From: Sporosarcina obsidiansis
GTDB lineage: Bacteria; Bacillota; Bacilli; Bacillales_A; Planococcaceae
Length of the DNA: 48,053 nucleotides
Assembly: GCF_009651005.1 (NCBI RefSeq)
Contig: NZ_WHVW01000025.1
Span: 1 to 48,053, forward strand
Reading direction: 5' to 3'
Position numbers and translations under genes: made by a program. The notes beneath the pieces were generated by a model. That model ran no database searches. It was not told where the DNA came from and saw nothing but the letters and a program-made list of their open reading frames with translations. How positions within the stretch are numbered: the stretch's first letter is position 1; each line of letters opens with the position of its first letter. Below, in pieces: positions 17,481 to 26,291 of the stretch.

Positions 17481-18581
17481 TTATTTCCTCTTCAATTGCC
17501 CGAACAATTCTTCTACTGTCTCGAAACCAACGTTGTCGTATTTGGTTAAAGTGGCCAGGTCTTTGGGAAGTTGTCCAACCCTTTCAATTTGATCTTCCTG
17601 CAATTGCTGGAAGAGGCTTGGACTGCTGTCGAATTCCTCTTCAGATAGTGGGATATTCGCCAGTTGATCGGTAACGATGACATAGTCTGACCTATAGAAC
17701 AAAACGAGCTTTCCTGGAAGCGCCAATTCTACCTCACGCCTGGCGATCTCTTCATTAATAAAATGCTTCAGTTCTTTGAACAAGATCTCATTATTTTTTT
17801 CACTGAATCCTTTCACTTCGTTATGCAACCCCTCCAGGTTATTCGGCAATTCACTCATGATCCGCACCTCTTGTTCGGCCCCAAGCATCGCGAGAAAACG
17901 TTCCGATTCCTCGAATCTTTGCGGCAGCAGGAATGCATCCCGAAGAAAGTGCGGGACTTCCAGACTTCGGTCTTTATACACGATCGTGCGAACCGATGCA
18001 AGGCCCGGCAGTGCATCTTCAGGGGTACCTGAACCTGTCGCTGTCTCGAATTCCTCAGTGAGCCCTTTCTGTTGTTGAATGTTTGAACGGATCAGGGCTT
18101 CCAAATTTTGCAGCCTCGCTTCCAGTTCGAATACTTCGGTTTCATCGATCTTCATTGGTTCGGGATCCTGATAAGCCGGCACTTCCACATCCTGAGGACA
18201 GTATTTCTTCACATACCACCGGACGATCATATAGATCGCCTCCCAAGAAAGGAGAGCCTCCGAATACCGGAAGTTCCTGGTTTCGTGCGCCGCTGAGTTT
18301 CCGTTCATTCTGACCTGATGAAGTGCATCAATGACTTCCTTTTTCAGCAAACCCTTTCTCTCCAGCAAATCAATCCTGTCTTTGAGTGTAAAATTATCCT
18401 CGCCTGACAGATGCTCCGCAATCATGACCCGCTGCAGAATCGCTTCGACAAAAGTCCGTGTGTGCATCAGCATAGTCTGTGGACTGGAATAAATGCTCTT
18501 TTCAAGCTCTTTAGCTATTTGGGAAAGGTCTTCGGATATCGGTTCTAGAAACTGATAAAAATAGGATGTGTTATTTTCCAT
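17481..18581 (-). CDS. DUF4145 / HEPN-like domain protein
   Basis: A 366-residue cytoplasmic protein. Residues 5-130 match the DUF4145 helical domain, also found at the N-terminus of type I restriction HsdR proteins, with the HEPN-like signature RMNGNSAAHE (residues 91-100; Arg91 and His99). A coiled-coil segment follows (about 150-180), then a mixed alpha/beta C-terminal half that I do not recognise. Its codon use is less AT-rich than the HEPN/kinase module further right. It stands alone between topB fragments A and B, as cargo of the array. A defence role is possible from this setting, not shown. Confidence 0.75.
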   Translation of the reverse strand: MENNTSYFYQFLEPISEDLSQIAKELEKSIYSSPQTMLMHTRTFVEAILQRVMIAEHLSGEDNFTLKDRIDLLERKGLLKKEVIDALHQVRMNGNSAAHETRNFRYSEALLSWEAIYMIVRWYVKKYCPQDVEVPAYQDPEPMKIDETEVFELEARLQNLEALIRSNIQQQKGLTEEFETATGSGTPEDALPGLASVRTIVYKDRSLEVPHFLRDAFLLPQRFEESERFLAMLGAEQEVRIMSELPNNLEGLHNEVKGFSEKNNEILFKELKHFINEEIARREVELALPGKLVLFYRSDYVIVTDQLANIPLSEEEFDSSPSLFQQLQEDQIERVGQLPKDLATLTKYDNVGFETVEELFGQLKRK

Positions 18582-18915
18582 GTTAGGCAGATCTCCTCAT
18601 GCTTGCGTTGTATTGGATACTGCGACCATGCGATGCCCCTGTTAAAATTTCATGTATGAATGGGGCGGTGAGTGCATAGAAAGCAGCCGGTTTTATCGGC
18701 AAGGCCTTACAGTATTTTTCCCATTGAAGAACCCTTTTAAACAATCGGACCCCTGTCCCTCAGAACGCTTTTTTACATGCGTGATCTCAATTTCAGATGA
18801 TGCAATTTAATGCATCTTCTCCCCTACCCTAACGGACTTACATTAGAAAACCCACCCCTTATATGAGATAATAATAGAACTAACGTTTCTATCAATTAAG
18901 AAAAGAGGTGTTCCA
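18582..18915. other. Gap holding the promoter of topB copy B
   Basis: No gene is visible. Near the right end, TTATATGAGATAATAATAG matches the extended -10 (TG-N-GATAAT) that also stands before the complete topB and copy D, about 45-50 bases before each start. AAGAAAAGAGGTGT is the conserved ribosome-site region. Confidence 0.5.
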
Positions 18916-19258
18916 ATGAAACCGGTCATCCTAGCTGAAAAACCTTCACAGGCAAAAGCCTATTCAGACGCTTTCACAACCTACAAACGCGATGGCTATA
19001 TCGAAATCAATCCTTGCCCAATTTTTCCGCAGGGCGCCTATTTGACTTGGGGAGTCGGTCATCTCGTGGAATTAAAAGAACCCCATGCTTACAATCATTC
19101 CTGTGAAACGCTGGACACTCGGCAGCCTGCCTATTTTGCCAGAACACTATGAATTTCAGGTCACAAAAGGAAAGTACAAGCAATTTCAGATCGTAAAAAA
19201 ACTGATACGCTCCACTGACGTGGTGATTAATGGTTGCGATGTGGACATATCTCCATAA
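18916..19258 (+). pseudogene. topB 5' fragment, copy B, cut at the DxD motif
   Basis: It starts like true TopB (MKPVILAEKPSQAKAYSDAF, with AGAGGTG ribosome site) and matches to residue 111 of the complete protein. A one-base insertion near 19105 shifts the frame; in the restored frame it continues KRWTLGSLPILPEHYEF and INGCDVD. Directly after the second Asp codon of the TOPRIM DxD motif homology ends (19246/19247) and ISP-stop follows. Copy D ends at the same codon with the same three foreign residues. Confidence 0.9.
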
Positions 19259-19384
19259 AAATATATGTACATTAATTTTAAAAACATCCTAAACACTGTG
19301 CTATAGCCTATAACTAAAACTTAGGATATGTACATAATAAAAAAGCGTAAATAAATAGGCTTATACTAATTAATTATGTGCAAT
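19247..19384 (+). repeat. Shared terminus after site 1, first copy
   Basis: Sequence that begins exactly where topB copy B ends. ATATCTCCATAAA-N2-TATATGTACAT is shared with the sequence after copy D, and both reach TTATGTGCAAT at 127 (here) and 130 (copy D) bases from the junction. ATGTACATAA occurs twice here; ATCCTAA (19287) and TTAGGAT (19321) can pair between them. It behaves like one end of a mobile element. Confidence 0.7.
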
Positions 19385-19462
19385 CCTAATGAAGCCACCG
19401 ATCCAAGAATTTAATTCGCTACAGAAGAAAAACAAATACCCCCAAAAACAGGAGTAGATATA

Positions 19463-20809
19463 ATGAACGGTATTATTTACTATCAGGAAACTCAATATTT
19501 GTATGTAGTAAAAAGTAACAAATTAATCCTAAATAGGACAAAGGACTCCAGTTCTCACGCATATTCCGATGTAATGAGTTTTTTTCAAGAAGATACAACG
19601 GAGGTTCCCGCATGTCTAATTGGCTTTGATTTCACTACGAATAGAAATATTAAATTCTATATAACCTCTATGTTTCAAACTAAAATATGTTGCTACGAAT
19701 GTTCATTTTTTAGTTATTTACTTTTCGATGATGAAATAAAAGAAATTAGTAAAATACAAGTAGAAGATGGTTTATTAACAAACTTTCATTTATATGATGA
19801 TGGATTAGTAAAATCTTTTGACTTCGAAGATTATGCATATAAAATAAAACTCAATGCTGCTCCTGACAAATTTGAATTTCAAATCCATGAGCATCAAGTC
19901 TATGGAGAATTATCATCCCTATTTTACTGGTCTTCAAAAAAACTACAGCCGTATCAAATTAAAACTTCTTTAGCTTTCAAGTTTTCCGCTACTAATGACA
20001 TTCAGTTAATAGACAATTTACTTTATAATCTAAATGAGTTTATGCACTTTATTACAAATACAAATCGTCAAAAGATATTAAAAGCAAATCTTTATGATAA
20101 CAATAAAAAAATAGGTGTTTATATTATTAATGAAGTGCATAATCATAGCACTTTCGAAGAAATGAACACCAATATAATTCCATTTGGATTAATAAAGAAT
20201 TCATTAGGTTCGTTATTTAATAATATTGCAAATACAAAAGTCTACACTAACCACATTAAAGAATTTGAGCTTAATAGTGGCAATTTAACTTATTCACGAA
20301 TTATTATGTTAGCTGCTGGATTCGAATGGCAATTCAATTATCTAAATTACCCAGTAGACCAGGATATTCAAAAAAAAATTGAGTATAAGAAAACCATAGA
20401 AAGTTACTTAGACAGCAAAATTAATGTAACGCAAGGTAATGAAAAAAAGTATTATAAAAACATAAAAAAATTAATTAATAGAGACCTTGAATCTTTAACC
20501 CTTTCTAAAAAGATTAGGTACGCTCTTAAAAATCATGAAGAAATTCTTAAACCATTTATATTTCACTTATACAAGTTAAATCACTTAGATTATCCGAAGA
20601 TACATGAAGTTTCAGAGCGAATAGCCAGTACCCGTAACATAGTCGCTCATGGAAATTTGAGTAAGAATATACATGAAAATGCTGTGTTAGATTATCAAAT
20701 ACTCCAGTTTTTGTATTACGCTATGATTCTGAAATCATTAGATCTCCCTACAATAAATATTCAAAAGGCAATTAAAAATCTGTTTAAAGTTAATATTTCC
20801 CTTGAGTAG
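19463..20809 (+). CDS. HEPN-domain protein, ApeA-like (putative anti-phage RNase)
   Basis: A 448-residue protein, AT-rich in codon use. The N-terminal 300 residues are a beta-rich region resembling the ApeA N-terminal domain (tentative). The C-terminal 120 residues are helical and carry the HEPN RNase signature R-x4-H as Arg391-N-I-V-A-His396 in ASTRNIVAHGN. HEPN proteins of this build cut RNA and cause abortive infection in known defence systems. An AGGAG box precedes the ATG by 8 bases. The kinase gene follows 120 bases later on the same strand, and the pair is bracketed by topB copies B and C. Confidence 0.75.
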   Translation: MNGIIYYQETQYLYVVKSNKLILNRTKDSSSHAYSDVMSFFQEDTTEVPACLIGFDFTTNRNIKFYITSMFQTKICCYECSFFSYLLFDDEIKEISKIQVEDGLLTNFHLYDDGLVKSFDFEDYAYKIKLNAAPDKFEFQIHEHQVYGELSSLFYWSSKKLQPYQIKTSLAFKFSATNDIQLIDNLLYNLNEFMHFITNTNRQKILKANLYDNNKKIGVYIINEVHNHSTFEEMNTNIIPFGLIKNSLGSLFNNIANTKVYTNHIKEFELNSGNLTYSRIIMLAAGFEWQFNYLNYPVDQDIQKKIEYKKTIESYLDSKINVTQGNEKKYYKNIKKLINRDLESLTLSKKIRYALKNHEEILKPFIFHLYKLNHLDYPKIHEVSERIASTRNIVAHGNLSKNIHENAVLDYQILQFLYYAMILKSLDLPTINIQKAIKNLFKVNISLE

Positions 20810-20929
20810 ATCGTGAAGAACCTTATCTCCCCCCTTCTATGGTCGAAATAAAAACAGGGGAATTAGGAGAATTTTTGAATATCAAGGTGATTGACTATGC
20901 GCAAAAAGGATCCAACAGGAGGAATTAAT

Positions 20930-22123
20930 ATGGCTTTGACAATCTCAAATAATGAAGTTTACTTGAAGAATAAATTGACGGAATTAACCAATAAATTTGG
21001 GCGTGAAAAAATTGCTCTAAACATCGACTTTTACAACAACTTTCCAACTGAACTCCAACAACTATTCTCCCTTTTTCATTATCATTTAAATGATTTGCTA
21101 AAGTATATGAACCAAAGAATCTCCAATGGGCGCTATACCGCTCATGAGAGCCGGGAATTAATTTTCTTAATTGATCAATTAAAAACTATACAAGCAAACC
21201 TTAAAAATACTGATTTGGCTTTTGATATAGACAATAAGTATAAAGATACTTTAAATGAGTGTGAAAGTTTCTTGTCTAGTAGTGGAGGAAGTGAGATCCC
21301 AAATAATTTCTCTAGGATAAATATTATCGAAAACAGACCTATTTTCAACCTAAGTAGCGACAATTCAATTACCATTGATAACAGCATACAAACTTTGAAA
21401 GCTAAATTAAAATTAATAGGAGAAGGATCGTATGCAAAAGTTTTTAAATACAAAGATCCATATTATAACGAACAGTTTGCCATAAAACGCGCATTATCTA
21501 ATCTTACCGCTCAAGAATATGAAAGATTTGAGTTAGAGTATCAAACTATGAAGAACCTTAATTCCCCTTATATTCTTAAGGTCTATAGATTTGATCAAAA
21601 GGAAAAACAATACACAATGGAATACGCAAATGAAACACTATTTACTTTTATAGAAAAAAACAATTCAAATTTATCCATTACTACGAGAATAAATCTTATT
21701 CGACAAACACTTAGAGCGTTTGAGTATATCCATAGTAAGGGGCTGCTTCACAGAGATATTAGTCCAACCAATATTTTGATTCAGAAATTTGACGGGCTAA
21801 ACATTATTAAGATTTCTGACTTTGGTTTAGTTAAGTATGAAGATAGCAATCTCACAAGGATAAATACTGAATTAAAAGGTCACTTTAATGATCACCATGA
21901 TTTAAGTATTATAGGTTTCAAAAATTACAAAATACACCATGAAACATTTGCCCTCACAAGAATTATTTACTTTGTACTGACTGGTCGAAAAAATATCCAA
22001 TCTGTTAAAAATAAGGATTTTGAGATTTTTATTAAACGAGGAATTTCTTCTAATATTTATGAGCGCTATCGAAGTGTTGACGAGATACAAAAACACTTTA
22101 ATCAGCTAAAACATTACGAATAA
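20930..22123 (+). CDS. Hanks-type Ser/Thr protein kinase with novel N-terminal domain
   Basis: A protein kinase of 397 residues from the ATG with AGGAGG 7 bases upstream (a start 13 codons earlier lacks one). Residues 1-155 are helical and unassigned. The kinase domain has the glycine loop IGEGSYAKVFK (163-173), Lys186 in FAIKRA, the catalytic loop HRDISPTN (274-281) and DFG (297-299), so it should be active. No membrane segment or PASTA repeat is present, unlike housekeeping PrkC/Stk1. With the HEPN gene upstream it resembles kinase-plus-toxin defence pairs; phosphorylation of the HEPN protein is a testable idea (inference). Confidence 0.88.
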   Translation: MALTISNNEVYLKNKLTELTNKFGREKIALNIDFYNNFPTELQQLFSLFHYHLNDLLKYMNQRISNGRYTAHESRELIFLIDQLKTIQANLKNTDLAFDIDNKYKDTLNECESFLSSSGGSEIPNNFSRINIIENRPIFNLSSDNSITIDNSIQTLKAKLKLIGEGSYAKVFKYKDPYYNEQFAIKRALSNLTAQEYERFELEYQTMKNLNSPYILKVYRFDQKEKQYTMEYANETLFTFIEKNNSNLSITTRINLIRQTLRAFEYIHSKGLLHRDISPTNILIQKFDGLNIIKISDFGLVKYEDSNLTRINTELKGHFNDHHDLSIIGFKNYKIHHETFALTRIIYFVLTGRKNIQSVKNKDFEIFIKRGISSNIYERYRSVDEIQKHFNQLKHYE

Positions 22124-22139
22124 CCACTCTTGCAAGGAA

Positions 22140-22790
22140 GTGATTCAAATAAATAATGTAGCAACCCTAGCCGAAAAACCATCACAAGCAAAAGCGTATG
22201 CAGACGCTTTTTCAGTAAAAGCCTGTCATAAAAAGCATATCGAACTAAATCCATGTAGCACCTTTCCTAATGGCGCGATTATTACTTGGGGTATTGGACA
22301 TTTAGTTGAGTTGAAAGAGCCAAAAGAATATCGAAAAGAATGGGCTTCTTGGAACCTAGCGTCTTTGCCAACCCTGCCAAGTAAGTACGAATACAAGGTT
22401 TCCTTCGATAAAAGGGTTCAGTTCAATTTTATTAAGCAATTGTTCAATAATCCTGCCGTTTCAACGATTTTGAACTGCTGCGATTGCGATCGTGAATGAT
22501 CCAATATTCTCTATTCTATCTACTATATGACAGGTATGAGAAATAAAACGATTAAGCGACTGTGGATCAACTCCTTGGAAGTTGATGAGGTGCGTAAAGG
22601 ATTCAATAACCTACAGGACAATAAAAAAGACCTGTTGCTCTATTATGAAGCAAAAACACGACAAATTAGCGACTGGCTCTTCGGTATGAACGGAAGTCGA
22701 CTCTATACCCTTCAATTACAGAAAAAAGGGTTCAGTGAAAGTCTTTCGATTGGACGAGTGCAGTTGTATCCTTTACTTTTCTGGGCGTAA
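22140..22790 (+). pseudogene. topB 5' fragment, copy C, cut after GRVQ
   Basis: A longer topB beginning. The start is worn (GTG, with INNVATLAEKPSQAK in place of MKPVILAEKPSQAK), and a TGA at 22497-22499 replaces the Gly of CDCDREG. The rest runs NILYSIYYMTG to SLSIGRVQ, equal to residue 202 of the complete TopB, then breaks (22763/22764) into LYPLLFWA-stop. Copy E breaks at the same codon into LYPVLFWD. It shares the extra residue and KHIEL segment of the complete topB, unlike copies A, B, D and E. Confidence 0.9.
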
Positions 22791-22854
22791 TTATAAATAC
22801 GTTGGTATACATAGGTTGTACAAATATTATCCGAATATTTCCGGTGATATTTAA
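22764..22854 (+). repeat. Shared terminus after site 2, first copy
   Basis: Begins exactly at the end of topB homology in copy C. About 57 bases are nearly the same as after copy E: TTGTATCC-N3-ACTTTTCTGGG, TAATTATAAATA, TATACAT-N-GGTT and TACAAAT. An imperfect hairpin follows in both copies (here ATATTATCCG with CGGTGATAT). Confidence 0.75.
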
Positions 22855-22877
22855 TGACAGTCACTTACATAATTACA

Positions 22878-22930
22878 AAAACACCTTCAAATTGGGACAT
22901 TTATAAAATGCTCTAATTTGAAGGTGTTTT
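22878..22930. terminator. Strong bidirectional terminator
   Basis: A perfect 16-base stem: AAAACACCTTCAAATT (22878-22893) with its complement (22915-22930), with A/T runs on each side. It ends 8 bases before the small minus-strand gene, so it can stop transcription from both directions. Confidence 0.85.
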
Positions 22931-22938
22931 ATATTGTC

Positions 22939-23082
22939 CTATTTCTTTAGGTTAGTGTATTGCTTAGGACGATTCTTTTTTATTCTATTCAAGTAGTAGG
23001 CTAGCGGAAGAAAAGGATGCGCTGTCGCCATAATAAATCCAAGAAGAAAGTAGCTCGCAATTTTCAAAAATAAATTTTTCAT
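22939..23082 (-). CDS. Small membrane protein (47 residues)
   Basis: MKNLFLKIASYFLLGFIMA begins a single long membrane helix (residues 5-30), followed by a basic C-terminal tail (NRIKKNRPKQ). The ribosome site is weak (AAATGAG). The gene lies head to head with the XRE regulator operon, 139 bases away, and ends at the bidirectional terminator. No family recognised; coding status moderately likely from the hydrophobic pattern and clean boundaries. Confidence 0.5.
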   Translation of the reverse strand: MKNLFLKIASYFLLGFIMATAHPFLPLAYYLNRIKKNRPKQYTNLKK

Positions 23083-23221
23083 CTCATTTTGTCATATATA
23101 TATGACAAAAGTAATTTATATGTTACAATCCTATTGTAAGGAGCTATTCACCTTACAATAATCTCATTGCAAAGTATCAGCAAAGTGACGTCAATATTTA
23201 ATCTTGGAAGGAGGGTCTTGA

Positions 23222-23440
23222 TTGAAAGAGGTTCAGATTAAGAACAATGTTAAAGTTCGAAGAGTTGAATACGGAAATTTAACGCAAGGAGATTTGGCAA
23301 AACTTGTTGGTGTCACAAGACAAACAATGAACTTAATCGAAGCACAAAAGTATAACCCAACGATTAAGGTATGTTTATTAATTGCTGCTGCATTGGAGAC
23401 ATCAATTGAAAAATTATTTTGGATGGAGGAAAAAGTATGA
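23222..23440 (+). CDS. XRE/Cro-family transcriptional regulator
   Basis: A 72-residue helix-turn-helix protein of the YgzD type: LTQGDLAKLVGVTRQTMNLIE is the binding motif and YNPTIKVCLLIAAALE the typical third part. The start is TTG with GGAGGG 4 bases upstream. It overlaps the next gene by ATGA, so the two are translationally coupled. Such small regulators usually control the membrane-protein genes next to them. Confidence 0.9.
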   Translation: MKEVQIKNNVKVRRVEYGNLTQGDLAKLVGVTRQTMNLIEAQKYNPTIKVCLLIAAALETSIEKLFWMEEKV

Positions 23441-23799
23441 TTAAGTTATTCACTTACGTACCCATTCTTTGCTTTATTTTCGTGCTGTCATTTCTTGATA
23501 CTTCGTTAATGAAGTTGCTACTCCTAGCAGGGATTGTCTGTTTAATAATATTTGCTAAACATCAACGAAGTAAAATACAACAAGAAGATATTGAATTCGA
23601 TGATAGAGTGAATGCTAACATTTCAAAGTGGTCATTGCGCAGTATGTTTTTGTTAAATACACTACTAATTTTGATTTTATTTATTGATAACCAAGGAATT
23701 TTAAAGTTGGAATTCAATATGGAAATGATTTTATTATATCTGCTGTTAACACTCTTTATTCCTTTCTATATTGTACCGGCTATTATCAAACACTATTAG
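23437..23799 (+). CDS. Four-helix membrane protein, unknown function
   Basis: About 120 residues with hydrophobic segments near 4-20, 24-38, 68-85 and 98-117. The ATG at 23437 overlaps the regulator stop (ATGA) and has GGAGG upstream. Proteins of this form commonly follow YgzD-like regulators in Bacillales. Function unknown. Confidence 0.8.
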   Translation: MIKLFTYVPILCFIFVLSFLDTSLMKLLLLAGIVCLIIFAKHQRSKIQQEDIEFDDRVNANISKWSLRSMFLLNTLLILILFIDNQGILKLEFNMEMILLYLLLTLFIPFYIVPAIIKHY

Positions 23800-23812
23800 G
23801 AGGTTAATCGAA

Positions 23813-24091
23813 ATGGAAATAAATTTAGTAATAATAGGCGCAGTCTTTTTAATTTTCAGCTATTTAGTAGGTGTTAAAAAGCTAACTTGGCTATTAGCAG
23901 GTTATAACGAAAAAAAAGTAAAAGATAAAAACAAACTGGCACGATTAGTCGGTATTACATTGGCACTTCTCGGCGTTGTATTGCTCATTAGTGGGATTGC
24001 CCGCGTAAAAGAAGCTGAATATATTATGATGTCCGTGGTAGCTATTTTATTAATAGAAGTTGTTTATGTAAATGCAAAAATGGTCGAGTAA
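23813..24091 (+). CDS. DUF3784-like membrane protein
   Basis: A 92-residue protein with three membrane helices and the polar loop AGYNEKKVKDKNKLARLVG, as in DUF3784 proteins. The ATG has TAGGAGG 8 bases upstream, preferred to a longer reading from 23771. It ends the regulator-membrane-membrane operon; role unknown. Confidence 0.78.
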   Translation: MEINLVIIGAVFLIFSYLVGVKKLTWLLAGYNEKKVKDKNKLARLVGITLALLGVVLLISGIARVKEAEYIMMSVVAILLIEVVYVNAKMVE

Positions 24092-24176
24092 AAAATAATT
24101 TTTATTAGTTAGATTTACGAGTTTTCATTTTTCGAAAGTAAGAAAAACCATTTATTTAGTCGAAGGAGGACATTGT

Positions 24177-25453
24177 ATGAAAAAGATCATCTTTGCCAGT
24201 ATTTTAGTGCTAGGCTTAGCAGCATGCAATAATGAAGAACCTAAGTCTTTAAGTGAAAATAACACAATCGAAAGTCATGTTTCCGAAAACTCCGAGTTAA
24301 AAGGGGTGTAGTCTGGAAAGACTTCTGGTAGCCTACTAGAAATGATTATTACACTCAGTGAAAAGTCAGGAGCATTGTCGGTACCTGCTCAGAACATTAC
24401 AAATTTAAAAGCTGAGTCTATTTCTTATAATAACGATTCATTTACAATAAATATTAACTTTGAGGGGCAAAACATTGAAATTTCAGGGGCACTAAAAGAC
24501 GGTGTAATTGAAGGTTTATTTTCTAAAAATGGCGTCGAAGCTCCGATTACATTTGCACCTCGCAAAGAAGATTTTGTTGAAAATGAGACTTATGAAAGAA
24601 TTAACATTGATGTTGAAGGAGGAGCTTTAATTGCTGCCCTTGAATTGCCCCCAAAAACACCTTCTGCAGTTGCAATCATCGTAGCAGGATCTGGAGGTAC
24701 AGATAAAAATGGCAATAGCCTCGATATGGAAAGCAATAGTTATAAAATGCTTGCAGAGAGTTTAGCCGCTGAAGGAATTGCTACAATACGATATGACAAA
24801 CGAGGTATTGGGGAAGACCAAGATTTAGTTAAAGACCTAAATAAAATTACAATTGATTTATTCGCCAATGACTTGGAAAATATCGTGAAATACGCATTAC
24901 AAGATAAACGATCTCAGATGTTCATATTATCGGTCATAGTGAAGGTGCTCTTCTTGCCACATTAGCAGCGCAAAAGCAAAAGGTTGATTCTATTATCTTG
25001 CTAGCAGGTGTAGGGCGTTCAATGGATGAGGTATTAATAGAGCAACTCAGTGCACAACTGCCAGCTAATCTATTAGAAGAAAGTAAAAATATTTTAACTT
25101 CACTAAAAGCAGGTAAAATTGTAGAATCCATGAGTAAGGAGCTACAGCCCTTCTTCTCTATTCCAAACCAACCCTATTTAATATCGTGGATTAAATATAA
25201 TCCTGTTGATGAATTAGAAAAAGTAAATACAAAAAAGTATGTTGTACAAGGAAATACAGATATTCAAGTGGTAGAAACAGATTGGGCTAAACTAAGCAAA
25301 GTAGCCACAGAAGCCGTCATGATTGAGGGTATGAATCATATTTTAAAAGAATCACCAGCTGAACGAGCAACTAATATTGCTACATATAATGAACCTAATT
25401 TATCACTTCATAAAGATATTGCACCTACAATTGACCGGATTATAAGTAATTAA
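24177..25453 (+). pseudogene. Secreted alpha/beta-hydrolase lipoprotein, two lesions
   Basis: The ATG (24177, GAAGGAGG upstream) opens a lipoprotein signal, ASILVLGLAAC. After 44 codons a TAG (24309-24311) stands where a Trp would fit (LKGV-x-SGK). The frame then runs through VAIIVAGSGGTDKNGN and IRYDKRGIGEDQ to about 24920, where a one-base shift interrupts it; in the next frame the nucleophile elbow IGHSEGALLATLAA appears, and the tail includes MIEGMNHILKE with the catalytic His. The intact ancestor would be about 425 residues, a serine esterase/peptidase-like hydrolase on the cell surface. Confidence 0.85.
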
Positions 25454-25541
25454 AGCTAAATTATAAGTTAAATAGATGTACTGCAATTGTTTGAAAAAGC
25501 AATCGTTTCTTTCGTAATTGAAGAAGGTCAGGGATTATTGG

Positions 25542-25566
25542 GTTGCGTACGCAACTCTTTTTTCTT
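25542..25566 (+). terminator. Short terminator after the hydrolase pseudogene
   Basis: The palindrome TTGCGTACGCAA is followed by CTCTTTTTTC. The rest of the gap to copy D shows only its promoter: TATATGCGATAAT, an extended -10, ends about 60 bases before the start of copy D. Confidence 0.5.
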
Positions 25567-25747
25567 AATTGAACTAAAGCAGTAGTTTACTTGAACAAGA
25601 ACATTGAATGATATCGACAAAATCAACCGGATCATTTTATATCAATATACATAGTCTTAATCACGAATTTGGAAACCACCTCCGTATATGCGATAATTCG
25701 ATTATGAGAACTACTGTTTCATCGCAAGAAAGAAAAGAGGTGTGGTC

Positions 25748-26089
25748 ATGAAACCGGTCATTTTGGCTGAAAAACCATCCCAAGCGAAGGCTTATGCGGA
25801 TGCTTTTTCTGTTAAACGACATGAAGGTTATTTAGAAATCCTCCCTTCTCCTATTTTTACAGAGGGTGCCTATATTACATGGGGAATCGGCCACCTTGTC
25901 GAGTTGAAGGAGCCAAAAGCATACGAACCCAAATGGACGAAATGGTCACTGGGCAGCTTGCTGATTTTGCCAGAGCGCTATGAGTTTCAGGTGGCGAAGG
26001 GGAAATACAAGCAGTTCACGATTGTGAAAAAACTCATTAAAGGAACGGATACTGTTATTAATGGTTGTGATGTGGACATATCTCCATAA
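25748..26089 (+). pseudogene. topB 5' fragment, copy D, cut at the DxD motif
   Basis: An unbroken 113-codon frame: MKPVILAEKPSQAKAYADAF, then HEGYLEILPSPIF and GTDTVINGCDVD, then ISP-stop. Homology to TopB ends after the second Asp of DxD (26077/26078), the same codon as in copy B. AGAGGTG precedes the ATG. It lacks the topoisomerase catalytic Tyr and most of the TOPRIM fold. It could be translated, but a function is doubtful. Confidence 0.88.
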
Positions 26090-26218
26090 ACTTATATGTA
26101 CATAACTAGAAATACTTATCCTTATTCATATTTTTCAAGGTTATCCGATGTTAATGTAGGTTGCACTTACATATAAAGATGCACATAAACAGATAGAAAA
26201 ACTGTGTTTATGTGCAAT
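26078..26218 (+). repeat. Shared terminus after site 1, second copy
   Basis: Starts at the copy D junction with ATATCTCCATAAA-N2-TATATGTACAT as after copy B, and reaches TTATGTGCAAT at 26208-26218. That stretch forms one arm of a hairpin with TGCACATAAACA (26180-26191). Between these ends the two copies differ, so structure and edges are kept better than the middle. Confidence 0.7.
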
Positions 26219-26250
26219 TTGTAATGTTTAGGTGCCAGGCACTCGCACAA

Positions 26251-26291
26251 AAATAGCCTACTGAATGTGTTTACCATTCAGTAAGCTATTC
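26251..26291 (-). terminator. Terminator of the diguanylate cyclase gene
   Basis: On the minus strand AATAGCTTACTGAATG pairs with CATTCAGTAGGCTATT around a short loop, followed by TTTTTG. It overlaps the last bases of the gene. Confidence 0.75.

Noticed and set aside
19247..19384. Group II intron or standard IS end at the topB junctions
   Set aside because: No intron-encoded protein, GUGYG-type start or domain V hairpin is visible, no terminal inverted repeats match, and the 3' part of topB does not resume after the cargo.
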